The position numbers were made by a program, and so were the translations under genes. This document shows, piece by piece, positions 8,179-16,716 of a stretch of 64,000 nt of DNA (within the stretch, counting starts at the first letter, position 1; each line of letters begins with the position of its first letter). Source of the stretch: JANLVI01 sp031363915. GTDB taxonomy: Bacteria > Vulcanimicrobiota > Vulcanimicrobiia > Vulcanimicrobiales > Vulcanimicrobiaceae. Where the stretch lies: NCBI GenBank assembly GCA_031363915.1, contig JANLVI010000014.1, positions 60,015 to 124,014 on the forward strand. The letters run 5' to 3'. The notes beneath the pieces were generated by a model. That model saw only the letters and a list, made by a program, of their open reading frames with translations. It was not told the origin of the DNA and did no database searches.

Positions 8179-10592
8179 TGTCGCTGACCGTTTTCCGAAT
8201 CGCTGCGCCGCGGGCGGAGTCGTTTCTCGCCGAGTCCGTCACGCGTGCTGCCGGGGTGCGTTTACGGGTGCTCGAGACCGCCGAGCTGCTCGCCGCAGCG
8301 CGAGAGGCAACGACGCGCTCGATCGTGCTGGTCGACTCGGACGTAGCGTTCGATGCCGCGACGCTGGATGCAATCGCGCAGAGCGAAGGTGTCTCGGCGG
8401 CAATAATCGGCGGCCGCGCCCAAATGCCAAGTGGCGATTGCTTCGGGAGCATGCTTGCTCCCGAACGATTCGGTCCCTTTCCCTTCGTTCTCGCGCCGAT
8501 GATCGGCTTAACGGGGGAGCGGAACATCGCCTCGATGTTTGTCGGGCCGATCGACGTCGTTGCGCGCGGAATCGTAACGATCACCCGCTCCGTGTTTTTA
8601 GCACTCGATGGTTTCGATTCGCAATTGGAGCAGCCGTTCGCCTTAGCCGATCTTTGCTTCCGCGCCCGGGCCCTTGGAGCAGAAGTTCGCTGCGATCCGA
8701 CGATCGTTTTCTCGTGTGCATCGGATGGCCCGCGGCCGCGACGGCCGTACGCCTCCCTGCAGCTACTCTCCGACCGGTACGGTTCGCTCGCCTTGCATCA
8801 TGAGCCCGAAGGCGTTCGGAGGCGCGGCATCAGCCGCGAGGTTCGTCTATCCGGCGGTGTGCGTTTGCGCTTGCGCAAGCCGGTCGCCGATCTGACGCTC
8901 GTCGTTCACGGTACGCCGCCGAGCGATGGCGGGAGGTTCCTCGATTCTTTGCGATCGAACGACGCGCGTATTCGGCGCATCGTCTGGGCCGACGCAAGGG
9001 CCCTAAAAGCAAACGATGTCGAAACGGCCGCAGACGTTCGGGATGCGTTACGCGAGGCGATGCAGGTCCGGGGCGATCGTTACGTCGGTTTCGTTCGCTC
9101 CGATGCCGAACTCCATCAGGGTTGGCTCGACGATCTCATCGAGAGTGTCGAGTGGGGCAGTGACGTCGCAATTGCCGTCGTCGACCGCGCCGACCCCACG
9201 GCGTGCGCGCTCGTCGCGATGCGCCTCGTCCCGCAACACGTGCAGCTCGCTCGCGAGCTTCCCTTCGCTACAGGATTCGAGCGCTTCAGTGCGGAGCTCG
9301 TGGCATTGCGACGGGGCATTCGGGCGCTCGATGGGACGACCGCGCCGGCCGCAACGATGCCCCAGGCGACAGATGCGTCGCTGAGTGTCATCTTCATCGC
9401 CGGTTCGAAACCGGAAATCGTGCGCACGTCCTTCGAAATGTTGCTCGGGCAAACGCCGACAGCGCGCGAGTACATCGTCGTCATTCCCGCCGGCACCGAG
9501 ACCTCTCGCGTATTGCTATCGAACTATCCACGGGTTTCCTTCATCCTCGACAGCATCGATCCGGGTCTGAGTGCGGGACTCAACGCAGCATTCGCGGCGG
9601 CAACGGGTGATCGTTTGCTCGTGGCAAGCGACGAGTACTATTTTTCCGACGGCACCGTGTCGGCGCTGCTGTCGGCGTTCGAGCGCGTACCGGCTCTCGG
9701 TCTTTCGGTGCCGCGATGCAACGGGGGCGCCGCTCCGCAAGGAATCAGCGAAGTCAGCTACGTCGATTTGCTCGACATGAAGCACCACGCAGCTGGTCGG
9801 CTGACAGCATTTCGACGCGAGCTGACCTTCATCGATCGCGCCAGCACCGTGGCCTTTGCAATCGATCGGCGTGTCATTCAATCGATCGGCGGCGTCGACG
9901 AACGCTTCGGCCTGAATCGCTTTGCAATCGAAGACCTCGCACTGCGCGCGCAGGCCGCCGGCTATCGCGTTGCCATGTGCGATGATGTCTTTCTCCATCG
10001 CTACGCCGCGTCGTATTCGCTCTCGCCGATCGGGCATGCCGACGAGGACCAGACCCTGTGGAACGCATTTCGCAGGAAGTGGTCAGTACCGAGCGGTCCT
10101 GTCGGTGTTTATCCGGCGACCCCGATGATCGATGCCGGTTTCGATCCCAAAAGACAGTACGTTCCGCTGCGCGCGTCGGCTGAGGGAGCCCTTACCTCCG
10201 GTGCACTTGCAGCGGTATTTATCGGAACGATCGAACGCGAAGATGCGTGGCCAGCTGCAAGCGATGCGCTACGCCTTTTCTTTAAAGCGTATGGCGCGGC
10301 GGATCCCGTCGTGCTCGTCATCGGGATCGGGCCGCAAGGCCCCGAACTCTCCGATATCGGTTACCGACTGCGCAAGCTTCTTACCGCCGCGGAGATCGAT
10401 GTGGAAAATTCCATGAATGTCGAGGTGGTCGCGCTCGTTGAGCCGGAAGCGTTCCTCGCCAGCCTGCCCGCGGGTCCGCGCTTTATCGCATTCGGCGCTC
10501 GAGCAGATCGCTTCGGCGCGATCGAGCGCACCAGCAACCGGTCTTTTAGTGCGCTCCGATCGCTGCTCGATGAAACCGTGGAGACGCGATGA
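8178..10592 (+). CDS. Large glycosyltransferase with two GT-A-like regions
   Basis: An 804-residue protein. The first 230 residues look like a degenerate GT-A fold (VLVDSDVAF near residue 52, then VFLALDGFD and ADLCFRARALGAEV, as in the C-terminal half of GT2 enzymes). A fuller GT2 region runs from about residue 405 (SLSVIFIAGSKPEIVRTSFE) to 640, including SAGLNAAFAAATGDRLLVASDEY, FAIDRRVIQSIGGVDERFG and FAIEDLALRAQAAGYRV. The second region has DEY where a DxD is expected. The last 150 residues are unassigned. The gene is coupled to its neighbours by 1-base and 4-base overlaps. It probably extends or modifies the flagellar glycan, which is an inference from position. Confidence 0.75.
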   Translation: MSLTVFRIAAPRAESFLAESVTRAAGVRLRVLETAELLAAAREATTRSIVLVDSDVAFDAATLDAIAQSEGVSAAIIGGRAQMPSGDCFGSMLAPERFGPFPFVLAPMIGLTGERNIASMFVGPIDVVARGIVTITRSVFLALDGFDSQLEQPFALADLCFRARALGAEVRCDPTIVFSCASDGPRPRRPYASLQLLSDRYGSLALHHEPEGVRRRGISREVRLSGGVRLRLRKPVADLTLVVHGTPPSDGGRFLDSLRSNDARIRRIVWADARALKANDVETAADVRDALREAMQVRGDRYVGFVRSDAELHQGWLDDLIESVEWGSDVAIAVVDRADPTACALVAMRLVPQHVQLARELPFATGFERFSAELVALRRGIRALDGTTAPAATMPQATDASLSVIFIAGSKPEIVRTSFEMLLGQTPTAREYIVVIPAGTETSRVLLSNYPRVSFILDSIDPGLSAGLNAAFAAATGDRLLVASDEYYFSDGTVSALLSAFERVPALGLSVPRCNGGAAPQGISEVSYVDLLDMKHHAAGRLTAFRRELTFIDRASTVAFAIDRRVIQSIGGVDERFGLNRFAIEDLALRAQAAGYRVAMCDDVFLHRYAASYSLSPIGHADEDQTLWNAFRRKWSVPSGPVGVYPATPMIDAGFDPKRQYVPLRASAEGALTSGALAAVFIGTIEREDAWPAASDALRLFFKAYGAADPVVLVIGIGPQGPELSDIGYRLRKLLTAAEIDVENSMNVEVVALVEPEAFLASLPAGPRFIAFGARADRFGAIERTSNRSFSALRSLLDETVETR

Positions 10593-12616
10593 GATTCCAT
10601 CGCGCGTTCGCCATGGTCGAGCTCGCGCAGCGTGACCGGCTTGAATCGATCGCCCGCGCCGAAACGCTCTGCAGCGTCCGCCTCGAGCCGATTATACGTC
10701 AAGGGAAGCCGCTCGCACTGGTGGAGCTCCGCTTTGCGGCGGAAGGTCGCGCGGCAGTCGTTCCGTTCGTCCTCGTCGATGTTGCGATGTTGCTGGACCC
10801 CGAGCGCGATGCGCTCGTGTGGCCGGCCTCATTCGCGGCAGCCGTCAGCGATCGTGCCGCGGACGGTATCGCAAACGTCGTCGTGCCCTGGATTGTTGCC
10901 GAATCGCTCGGTCGACCGCTCAATTCGGAGCGCACATTGCTCCTGGGCGATCCGGTGGAGCGCGAACTCTTCGCCCTCGCGCGCGAACGTGGCGCGATCG
11001 GGGCCGCCCCCGCCGCCGATTCACTAGTGCGGGCTGCCCCATTCGTGTATGCCGAACGCTTCCGGCTCGGACGTTCCTTCGGCGTCGCGGGACCTGATGC
11101 AGCGCTCGGTTTTGCGCTTGCGCGCTGCAACGGGGATAACGTCATCATGGCTCAGGAGTGCGAGCCTTCATCGGATCCACTCGTGCGTTGGTACGGCGTT
11201 GAGCCGGAAACCTCGCCGGATCCGCGAGACCTCGTCATCGAACCAGCCGGAAGCCAATCGACCTTTGCCGCCGGCATGAGCGAACGCGCGGTTCGCATCG
11301 TCGTACGCTCCGATTTCGGCGGCGCGATTCCGCTGATCGTCCCGTCGCCGACCGACGCAATCTTTCCATTCGATCGCGTTGACGGATGCCTCGCCGGTTC
11401 GCTTGATATTCTGGGCGCGATTCCGGAGACTCCGGAGGCGCATCGAACGCACCTGCCCTCAAGTGCAACCGGCACCTCGGGCGGCCGCATCTTCTTTGCG
11501 GTTCGCGATGCGCGCAGCCCGTATGACGATGCGGACATCGATGAAGCCTTCGCGCTTGCCGAGTTGCTTCGTGCCGAAGGCTTTGAGGTCGAAATCGGGG
11601 ACGATCCGGCACGGATTGCGCCGGGCGCATTCGATCTCGTCCACGTGCACGGCTTGCTCGAGGCGCCGCTAGCGCTGCAGTTTTTGCGCGCAGCGAAGGC
11701 CGCATCGATTCCAACCGCACTCCACGCGCACGCAGAGGAAGCGTCTCTCGGCGGATGGTGGGGGACGGTGGTTACGCGTTATTGTTTCGAATACGCTGCC
11801 GACCAACGCTCGATCGACGATTTTACCGCGCTGCTCCGTCAGCGACGGCTCGCCCTCGGAGAGGTGCGTGCCGATCGGCCTTTCGCACCGCCGGAGCACG
11901 CCGATTCCGCGATTCGCGCCGCGATCCGACTTTCCGATGTCGTCTTCGTCTCCGGTGAGGCAGAAGCGGCCTTTCTCGAGCGCACGTACGGACGGTCGGT
12001 AAACGTCCACATCGTCCCGCCCGCGGTAACGCTCGACGTGGAACCCGCGCCGATCGGTGCCATCGTCGGAACTCGGAACTTCGCGCTTATGCACGGGCCG
12101 ATCGGCGCGCGCGGAAATCAGATCCTGGCGATGCGCGCCGCCGACCAGGCGAAAATCCCCCTGGTCGTCGCCGGGCGGGTCGCCGACCCATCCTACCTTG
12201 CCTTACTCCGTGAATTTGGCGGAGCCAATACCCGGATCGTTATCGATCCCTCGCCCGCGCAGCTCTCAGCCCTGTACGCGGGAGCGACGGTATTTGCCGA
12301 CCTAGCCTGGGTTGGTGCCGGACGTAGTCGGGCCGCGCGTGCGGCAATCGGCGGTGCGCGTCTTGTCCTTGCCGACCGTAGACCGCTCGACCCCGTCTTG
12401 ACCGGCGAGGGGGTCACGCGCGTCGATATGGGCGACGAACCCGGTGCCGTCAGTGCGCTCGGGGACGCCTGGTATGCGGCGACCGAGTCCCGCTTCCCAT
12501 CGCCGGTCGGCGCCCATGTCTATGGTCGTACGGTGCCGCGCGCGGTCGTCGCTGCTGTTGCAGCGGGATACGCACTCTTAGCGCAAAAGGGGAATGGGTC
12601 ACACGTGAATGTCTAA
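10589..12616 (+). CDS. GT-B (GT4-like) glycosyltransferase with unknown N-terminal domain
   Basis: A 675-residue product. The N-terminal 290 residues have no feature I recognise. From about residue 298 a GT4-like GT-B fold follows: IFFAVRDARSPYDDADIDEAF, then DLVHVHG and IPTALHAHAEE (first Rossmann lobe), and FALMHGPIGARGN, PLVVAGRVADPSYL and PAQLSALYAGATVFADLAW (second lobe). The usual E-x7-E donor motif is replaced around WVGAGRSRAARAAIGG, so its first Glu is missing and catalysis may differ. The start overlaps the upstream stop (ATGA). Its TAA stop at 12614-12616 forms part of the sigma-28 promoter of flaG. Confidence 0.75.
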   Translation: MRFHRAFAMVELAQRDRLESIARAETLCSVRLEPIIRQGKPLALVELRFAAEGRAAVVPFVLVDVAMLLDPERDALVWPASFAAAVSDRAADGIANVVVPWIVAESLGRPLNSERTLLLGDPVERELFALARERGAIGAAPAADSLVRAAPFVYAERFRLGRSFGVAGPDAALGFALARCNGDNVIMAQECEPSSDPLVRWYGVEPETSPDPRDLVIEPAGSQSTFAAGMSERAVRIVVRSDFGGAIPLIVPSPTDAIFPFDRVDGCLAGSLDILGAIPETPEAHRTHLPSSATGTSGGRIFFAVRDARSPYDDADIDEAFALAELLRAEGFEVEIGDDPARIAPGAFDLVHVHGLLEAPLALQFLRAAKAASIPTALHAHAEEASLGGWWGTVVTRYCFEYAADQRSIDDFTALLRQRRLALGEVRADRPFAPPEHADSAIRAAIRLSDVVFVSGEAEAAFLERTYGRSVNVHIVPPAVTLDVEPAPIGAIVGTRNFALMHGPIGARGNQILAMRAADQAKIPLVVAGRVADPSYLALLREFGGANTRIVIDPSPAQLSALYAGATVFADLAWVGAGRSRAARAAIGGARLVLADRRPLDPVLTGEGVTRVDMGDEPGAVSALGDAWYAATESRFPSPVGAHVYGRTVPRAVVAAVAAGYALLAQKGNGSHVNV

Positions 12617-12641
12617 AGAAACACAGCCGGGACGCCGATAC
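12614..12641 (+). promoter_or_regulatory. Sigma-28 promoter for flaG-fliD-fliS
   Basis: TAAAGAAA at 12614-12621, a 12-base spacer, GCCGATAC at 12634-12641. The TAAA core and GCCGATA are perfect, and the spacer is identical to that of the flagellin promoter at 4690. As there, the -35 begins on the stop codon of the upstream gene. The flaG ribosome binding site AGGAGGT follows at 12651-12657. Confidence 0.85.
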
Positions 12642-12666
12642 CGTTCCTATAGGAGGTTACTCGAAC

Positions 12667-13086
12667 ATGGACGTTCAGCTCTCCGATAACGTGTCGTCCG
12701 GCTTCAGCGCCGCGGCGGGTTCTATCGGGTTTGCACTGCCCCCAGCTGCCCCAGCGCCGTTGGCACAAGCCGTGGTCGTGTCTTCTGTTCCGGTCGTTCT
12801 GACCGACGTCGCGACCGCCCCGCCGACAACGGGCGCCCCCGCGCTCAGAGACGCATTGCTTCCCGCAATCGATTCGCATCTCGGCTCAGCCGTAGCTGCG
12901 TTTCTGCATGCACCGCGAGCGCTAAGCGTCGAATTTCACGTCGACAACCACCCGAATGAAATCGTGACGATTCTGCGGGATCCCGCAACGGGTGAGGTCT
13001 ACGCGGAGTTTCCGGCCGACGCAGTCGCTCGGCTTGCGGATTTTTTCAACCATCTGGCCGGCTTTGTCGTCGATCGTAAAGCGTAG
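12667..13086 (+). CDS. flaG: FlaG family protein
   Basis: A 139-residue product. The C-terminal half carries the FlaG pattern: LSVEFHVDNHPNEIVTIL, then DPATGEVYAEFPADAVARLADFF and a closing GFVVDRKA, close to the family's D..TGEVIR.IP.E..L and G...D.KA signature. The N-terminal 60 residues are Ala/Pro-rich and low in complexity. FlaG affects filament length in several bacteria, but its exact role is unsettled. It has a strong ribosome binding site and its own sigma-28 promoter, and it heads the flaG-fliD-fliS operon, with 9 bases to fliD. Confidence 0.85.
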   Translation: MDVQLSDNVSSGFSAAAGSIGFALPPAAPAPLAQAVVVSSVPVVLTDVATAPPTTGAPALRDALLPAIDSHLGSAVAAFLHAPRALSVEFHVDNHPNEIVTILRDPATGEVYAEFPADAVARLADFFNHLAGFVVDRKA

Positions 13087-13095
13087 GAGAAGAAG

Positions 13096-15123
13096 ATGTC
13101 TGGCGTATCATCAAGTGGAGCAACCGGGACCAACAGCCCTCCGGTCTCATTCCCGGGTATCGCATCCGGTATCGACTATAACTCGATCATCGCAAAGTAT
13201 ACGACGCTGACGCTGGCGCCAACCAAGACGCTCCAGACGCAAGTCACGGCGCTCAACGCGGCAAATTCCGAGATCCTCAAAATTCAGGGTCTTTTCGGCA
13301 AAGTGCAAGACTCGTTGACGGCACTCTCAGCCCCTTCGCTCTTTAGCGCGGTCACGGCGACCTCGAGCAATCTTGGCTTTGCAACCGCGACGCAGACCCC
13401 GGGTTCTGTTGCGACTCCGGGATCGTACACGATTACGAGTACGACGCTTGCTACCTCGACGCAGATCTCCTCGAACCCGTCGGCTGGTGCGAACTCGAAT
13501 CCGACGGTCGCGTTGAACGCTGCCGGGACCTCGATTACTCCCTCGAACGGTGGCACGACGGGTACGCCGGGCAAGATCACGATCGACGGAATCACGACGA
13601 CGTACGATGTGACGACGCAGTCGCTCAATACGATCATCGCCAACCTCAATGCGAATTCCGGTGGTAAATACTCGGTCACGCTCACCGGCGACAAAGTCAC
13701 CATAGCGAATACACCGGCGACTACCAACCTGTCGATCGGCTCGGCTGCGGATAGTGGGAATCTCGTCGACGTCCTCCACCTCACGAACGCAAACATCACG
13801 ACCTCCGCGACATCGACGGCGAATATCGGCGGTTTGAACGATTATGCGACCTTAAACACCGGTGGTAACGCCGGCTACGCGACGGCCGTAATTGCCGGCA
13901 CGTTCACGATCAACGGGGTCAGTTTCTCGGTCGACCCCACCAAAGACAATCTCGCAAACGTTCTCGCGCGCATCACGCAATCTGCAGCGGGCGTCAACGC
14001 GACGTACGATCCGTCGACCGCGACGATCCAACTCACGAATAAGACAACCGGTGCGCAAAGCGTCGTCGTGAGCGATGGGACGAGCAATTTCCTCACGGCA
14101 AGCGGCTTGACTAGCGGCACGACGAGCGTCGGCCAGCAGGCGTTGATTAAATACCTTGCCCCCGACGGTTCGCCGAAGCAGACCTACAGCAATTCAAACA
14201 GCGTCTCGAACGTGATCCCGGGTGTAACGCTCAATCTCGTATCGTCTGCGACAGCGCCCTTCACCGTGAACGTCGCGCTCGACTCGACCCAAGCGGTTAC
14301 GGCGATCGGGACGTTCGTCACGGCCTTCAATGCCGCGATCAACGAGATCAATGGCGCAACCCAGGCCCCCGTGATCTCTACGGGCATCAACTCGCAGAGC
14401 GGACAAGCGCAAACCCAGCAATTGACGTCCGGTGGCGTGCTCTTCAATTACGACAATTTCGATATCAATACCATAAAGAATCAGTTGATTTCGACGGCGA
14501 CGTCACTTGTGAACACCGGCTCGTCGAGCTACAACTCGCTCTCGTCGATCGGACTCTTGCTTAGCTCGAGCAACACGATCCAGGTTGCGACTCCGCCACC
14601 CAATGGCTCGAGCAGTTCTGCTCAGCCGAGCGTCCAAACGACCACCGGCGATGGAACGAGTGGTGCCTTTTCGGCTCTCGACACCGCCAAGTTCGCTGCA
14701 GCCCTCGCTGCCGATCCGCTGTCTGTCCAGAAGATTTTCACCGGCGTTTCGTCCCCGCAGCAGAACCAATTTTCCGGTTCGTTTTTGCCCGATGCAAATA
14801 TCAATCCGGGACGTTCTCTCTTCAGCGGAAGCATCACGCTGCTCTTGGGCCAATATCTCACGAGCGTGACGGGTCTGCCCACCTCACTGAGTAGCGGCTT
14901 TGCCTCGACGGTGCCGAACATTTCGCTGCTGCTCAACTTGCAGACGTCGAACAACTCTGTTGTCGATTCGCTCAACGCCCAGATCAAGCAGATCACCGAT
15001 AGCGCGAACGCACAAGCGGATTCACTTCGCAAACAATTCACGGCGAGCGAATCCACGATCGCCGGGTTGCAGGCCGTGCAGCAATCTCTTGGTTCACTCA
15101 CCTCGAGTTTCGGAGGTCGTTAG
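13096..15123 (+). CDS. fliD: Flagellar filament cap protein FliD (HAP2)
   Basis: FliD forms the cap under which flagellin polymerises. The 675-residue product has the conserved N-terminal segment (SFPGIASGIDYNSIIAKY, residues about 15-32, then the LQTQVTALNAANSEI coiled coil) and the C-terminal helix (LNAQIKQITDSANAQADSLR, then FTASESTIAGLQAVQQSL, ending FGGR). It is longer than the enteric 460-residue form, with a Thr/Ser-rich middle full of short beta strands. GGAG 6 bases upstream of the ATG serves as ribosome binding site. fliS begins 8 bases after the stop, the usual order of cap protein then flagellin chaperone. Confidence 0.94.
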   Translation: MSGVSSSGATGTNSPPVSFPGIASGIDYNSIIAKYTTLTLAPTKTLQTQVTALNAANSEILKIQGLFGKVQDSLTALSAPSLFSAVTATSSNLGFATATQTPGSVATPGSYTITSTTLATSTQISSNPSAGANSNPTVALNAAGTSITPSNGGTTGTPGKITIDGITTTYDVTTQSLNTIIANLNANSGGKYSVTLTGDKVTIANTPATTNLSIGSAADSGNLVDVLHLTNANITTSATSTANIGGLNDYATLNTGGNAGYATAVIAGTFTINGVSFSVDPTKDNLANVLARITQSAAGVNATYDPSTATIQLTNKTTGAQSVVVSDGTSNFLTASGLTSGTTSVGQQALIKYLAPDGSPKQTYSNSNSVSNVIPGVTLNLVSSATAPFTVNVALDSTQAVTAIGTFVTAFNAAINEINGATQAPVISTGINSQSGQAQTQQLTSGGVLFNYDNFDINTIKNQLISTATSLVNTGSSSYNSLSSIGLLLSSSNTIQVATPPPNGSSSSAQPSVQTTTGDGTSGAFSALDTAKFAAALAADPLSVQKIFTGVSSPQQNQFSGSFLPDANINPGRSLFSGSITLLLGQYLTSVTGLPTSLSSGFASTVPNISLLLNLQTSNNSVVDSLNAQIKQITDSANAQADSLRKQFTASESTIAGLQAVQQSLGSLTSSFGGR

Positions 15124-15131
15124 TTTCCGCC

Positions 15132-15563
15132 GTGTCGATGCCCAATGACAAGTACTTAGAAGCCTCGATCAACTCGGTTCCGCCCGAGGAGTTAAACCTC
15201 AAGGTATTTGACGCGCTTGTCATGTTTTCAAAGCAAGGCGTTGCAACCTTACGCGAAGCCCCCGACGACATCCAGCGCAAGCACGACTTGTTGCGGCGGG
15301 CGCAGCGCGCGTGCGCGTTGTTGATGGGATCGCTCGACTTTGAAGTCGGCGGCGAACTCGCGCGAAATCTGTTTCGCGTGTACGAATTCTGGCATCACGA
15401 GCTCGTGATGGCGAACATGTACGGCGATCCGGATCGCGTCGAGCGGCTCATTCCGGACTTTATCTCGTACCGCGAGACGTGGGGTGAAGCGATCCGTCGC
15501 TTTCGGGTCGAGAATGTTTCGGGCCGCCGCGATCAAGAGCGGTTAGAACTCGTCGGATCGTGA
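15132..15563 (+). CDS. fliS: Flagellar export chaperone FliS
   Basis: FliS binds the C-terminus of newly made flagellin and holds it for export. The 143-residue helical product matches the family's core: YLEASINSVPPEELNLKVFDALVMF at residues about 8-32, SLDFEVGGELARNLFRVYEFWHHELVMANM in the middle, and VERLIPDFISYRETWGEA towards the end. The call uses GTG at 15132; an ATG two codons on (15138) is equally possible. The stop overlaps the GTG start of the next gene. Confidence 0.92.
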   Translation: MSMPNDKYLEASINSVPPEELNLKVFDALVMFSKQGVATLREAPDDIQRKHDLLRRAQRACALLMGSLDFEVGGELARNLFRVYEFWHHELVMANMYGDPDRVERLIPDFISYRETWGEAIRRFRVENVSGRRDQERLELVGS

Positions 15564-15943
15564 TTCCGGTCGATCGCGATGTGATTCGCGCGCGCGTCGG
15601 GTCCGCGCTCGTTGAATTGGAACGTTCGACCGAGTCCGTAAACGTTGCGTTTCGAACGCACGATCACGCACCGATCGACGCAGCGATCGACGATCAGCGC
15701 CGCATCACGCACGAAATTACCGTGTTGCTCGATTCCGATCCATCGCTTCGCGAGGGCGACATCGGGGAGCACATCGCCCGCCGTTTGCGGCACATCCAGC
15801 TCGTTCGCGAAGAGCAGATCAAGTATTTACGCGGCTATAACGCAGCCATCGGCAACCGCCTGCGGACCATCGCACGCTATAAGGCAAGCCCGCTGGGGCG
15901 CCAGGCCGCATCGCACGCGGTCCTCTTCGAAGACATTCGTTAG
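15560..15943 (+). CDS. Small helical protein in the FliT position
   Basis: A 127-residue, charged, all-helical product with no domain I can name. It begins at GTG 15560, overlapping the fliS stop as GTGA, so it is translationally coupled to fliS. In many flagellar operons the gene after fliS is fliT, the FliD chaperone, which is also a short helical protein of about 100-120 residues. Size, fold type and position fit; sequence similarity is not evident by eye. Its last 4 bases overlap the end of the convergent gene on the minus strand. Confidence 0.6.
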   Translation: MIPVDRDVIRARVGSALVELERSTESVNVAFRTHDHAPIDAAIDDQRRITHEITVLLDSDPSLREGDIGEHIARRLRHIQLVREEQIKYLRGYNAAIGNRLRTIARYKASPLGRQAASHAVLFEDIR

Positions 15944-16716
15944 TTTTCGCCTGGAAAGAGATACTCGACGGTCGCCGCTTCGTGCCGCTCCGGAGCGATA
16001 GCGACGCGCGCATTGAAGGGCACGAGTTTCTCGATACCGTCCTCCGAGACGATCATGCGCCGCACGCTCGTGAACTCGTTCGGTTCCCACGTGCGCGGCA
16101 TAACGGTATCCGTCGATCGCTCGTAGTGTCCGCAGCGAACGCCGGCGGCTAGGCGTACGAGATATCCCGCCTGGGTCATGCGCTCGCAGAAGCGATAGTC
16201 TTCGTTGCAGAGCCGCACGCGATGTGCGCCGCGTTCGATAAAAATCTGCGGCGAGAAGAACGGTTTCTCGAGCGTGCGCGCTTTGGCGATGTCGATGAGG
16301 ACGCAGCCGAATCCGACGCCGCTGACGGGGTTTGCCGACGACTCCGTGAAGGCCGGAATTGCTGCCGTGGACGTGCTCGATGAGTGCCAGTCTTCAACGA
16401 CCATCGGCTTGAGGCCGTCGCGGCTATAATACAGTCCGCCGACGACTGCGGTCTGCTCGTCGTTGCGGGCGATGGTGACGAGCGCCTCGATCGCATGCGG
16501 TGGGACGACGACGTCGTCGTCGATCATCAGCAAGTAGTCGAATTGACGTTCGATCGCCTCGCGCAAGATCATCTCGCGCTGGGCGGGGACGTAGTTGCCG
16601 AAATACACGATTCGATCGAAAAGCGTACATTCGGTAGGCAACACGAGTGTCGCGAGGCCTTCCAAGAACGGTTTGGTCATCGAATTCGCCGTCGGAATTC
16701 CCAAGAGAATCTTCAT
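15940..16716 (-). CDS. GT2-like glycosyltransferase
   Basis: A 258-residue product with a compact GT-A domain: MKILLGIPTANS start, AQREMILREAIERQFDYLLMIDDDVVVPPHAIEAL (the DDD metal site near residue 66-68), GVGFGCVLIDIAKARTLEKPFF, and NEDYRFCERMTQAGYLVRL as the catalytic-base region. This form resembles small bacterial transferases that read a list of acceptor positions. It is the last gene of the minus-strand unit and overlaps the upstream gene by 4 bases. The acceptor is unknown; proximity to the flagellar cap operon and the sugar genes suggests surface or flagellar glycan work. Confidence 0.8.
   Translation of the reverse strand: MKILLGIPTANSMTKPFLEGLATLVLPTECTLFDRIVYFGNYVPAQREMILREAIERQFDYLLMIDDDVVVPPHAIEALVTIARNDEQTAVVGGLYYSRDGLKPMVVEDWHSSSTSTAAIPAFTESSANPVSGVGFGCVLIDIAKARTLEKPFFSPQIFIERGAHRVRLCNEDYRFCERMTQAGYLVRLAAGVRCGHYERSTDTVMPRTWEPNEFTSVRRMIVSEDGIEKLVPFNARVAIAPERHEAATVEYLFPGEN

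Noticed and set aside
16425..16430. TATAAT inside the GT2 gene
   Set aside because: No -35 element at a proper distance was seen and it lies within a minus-strand coding region.
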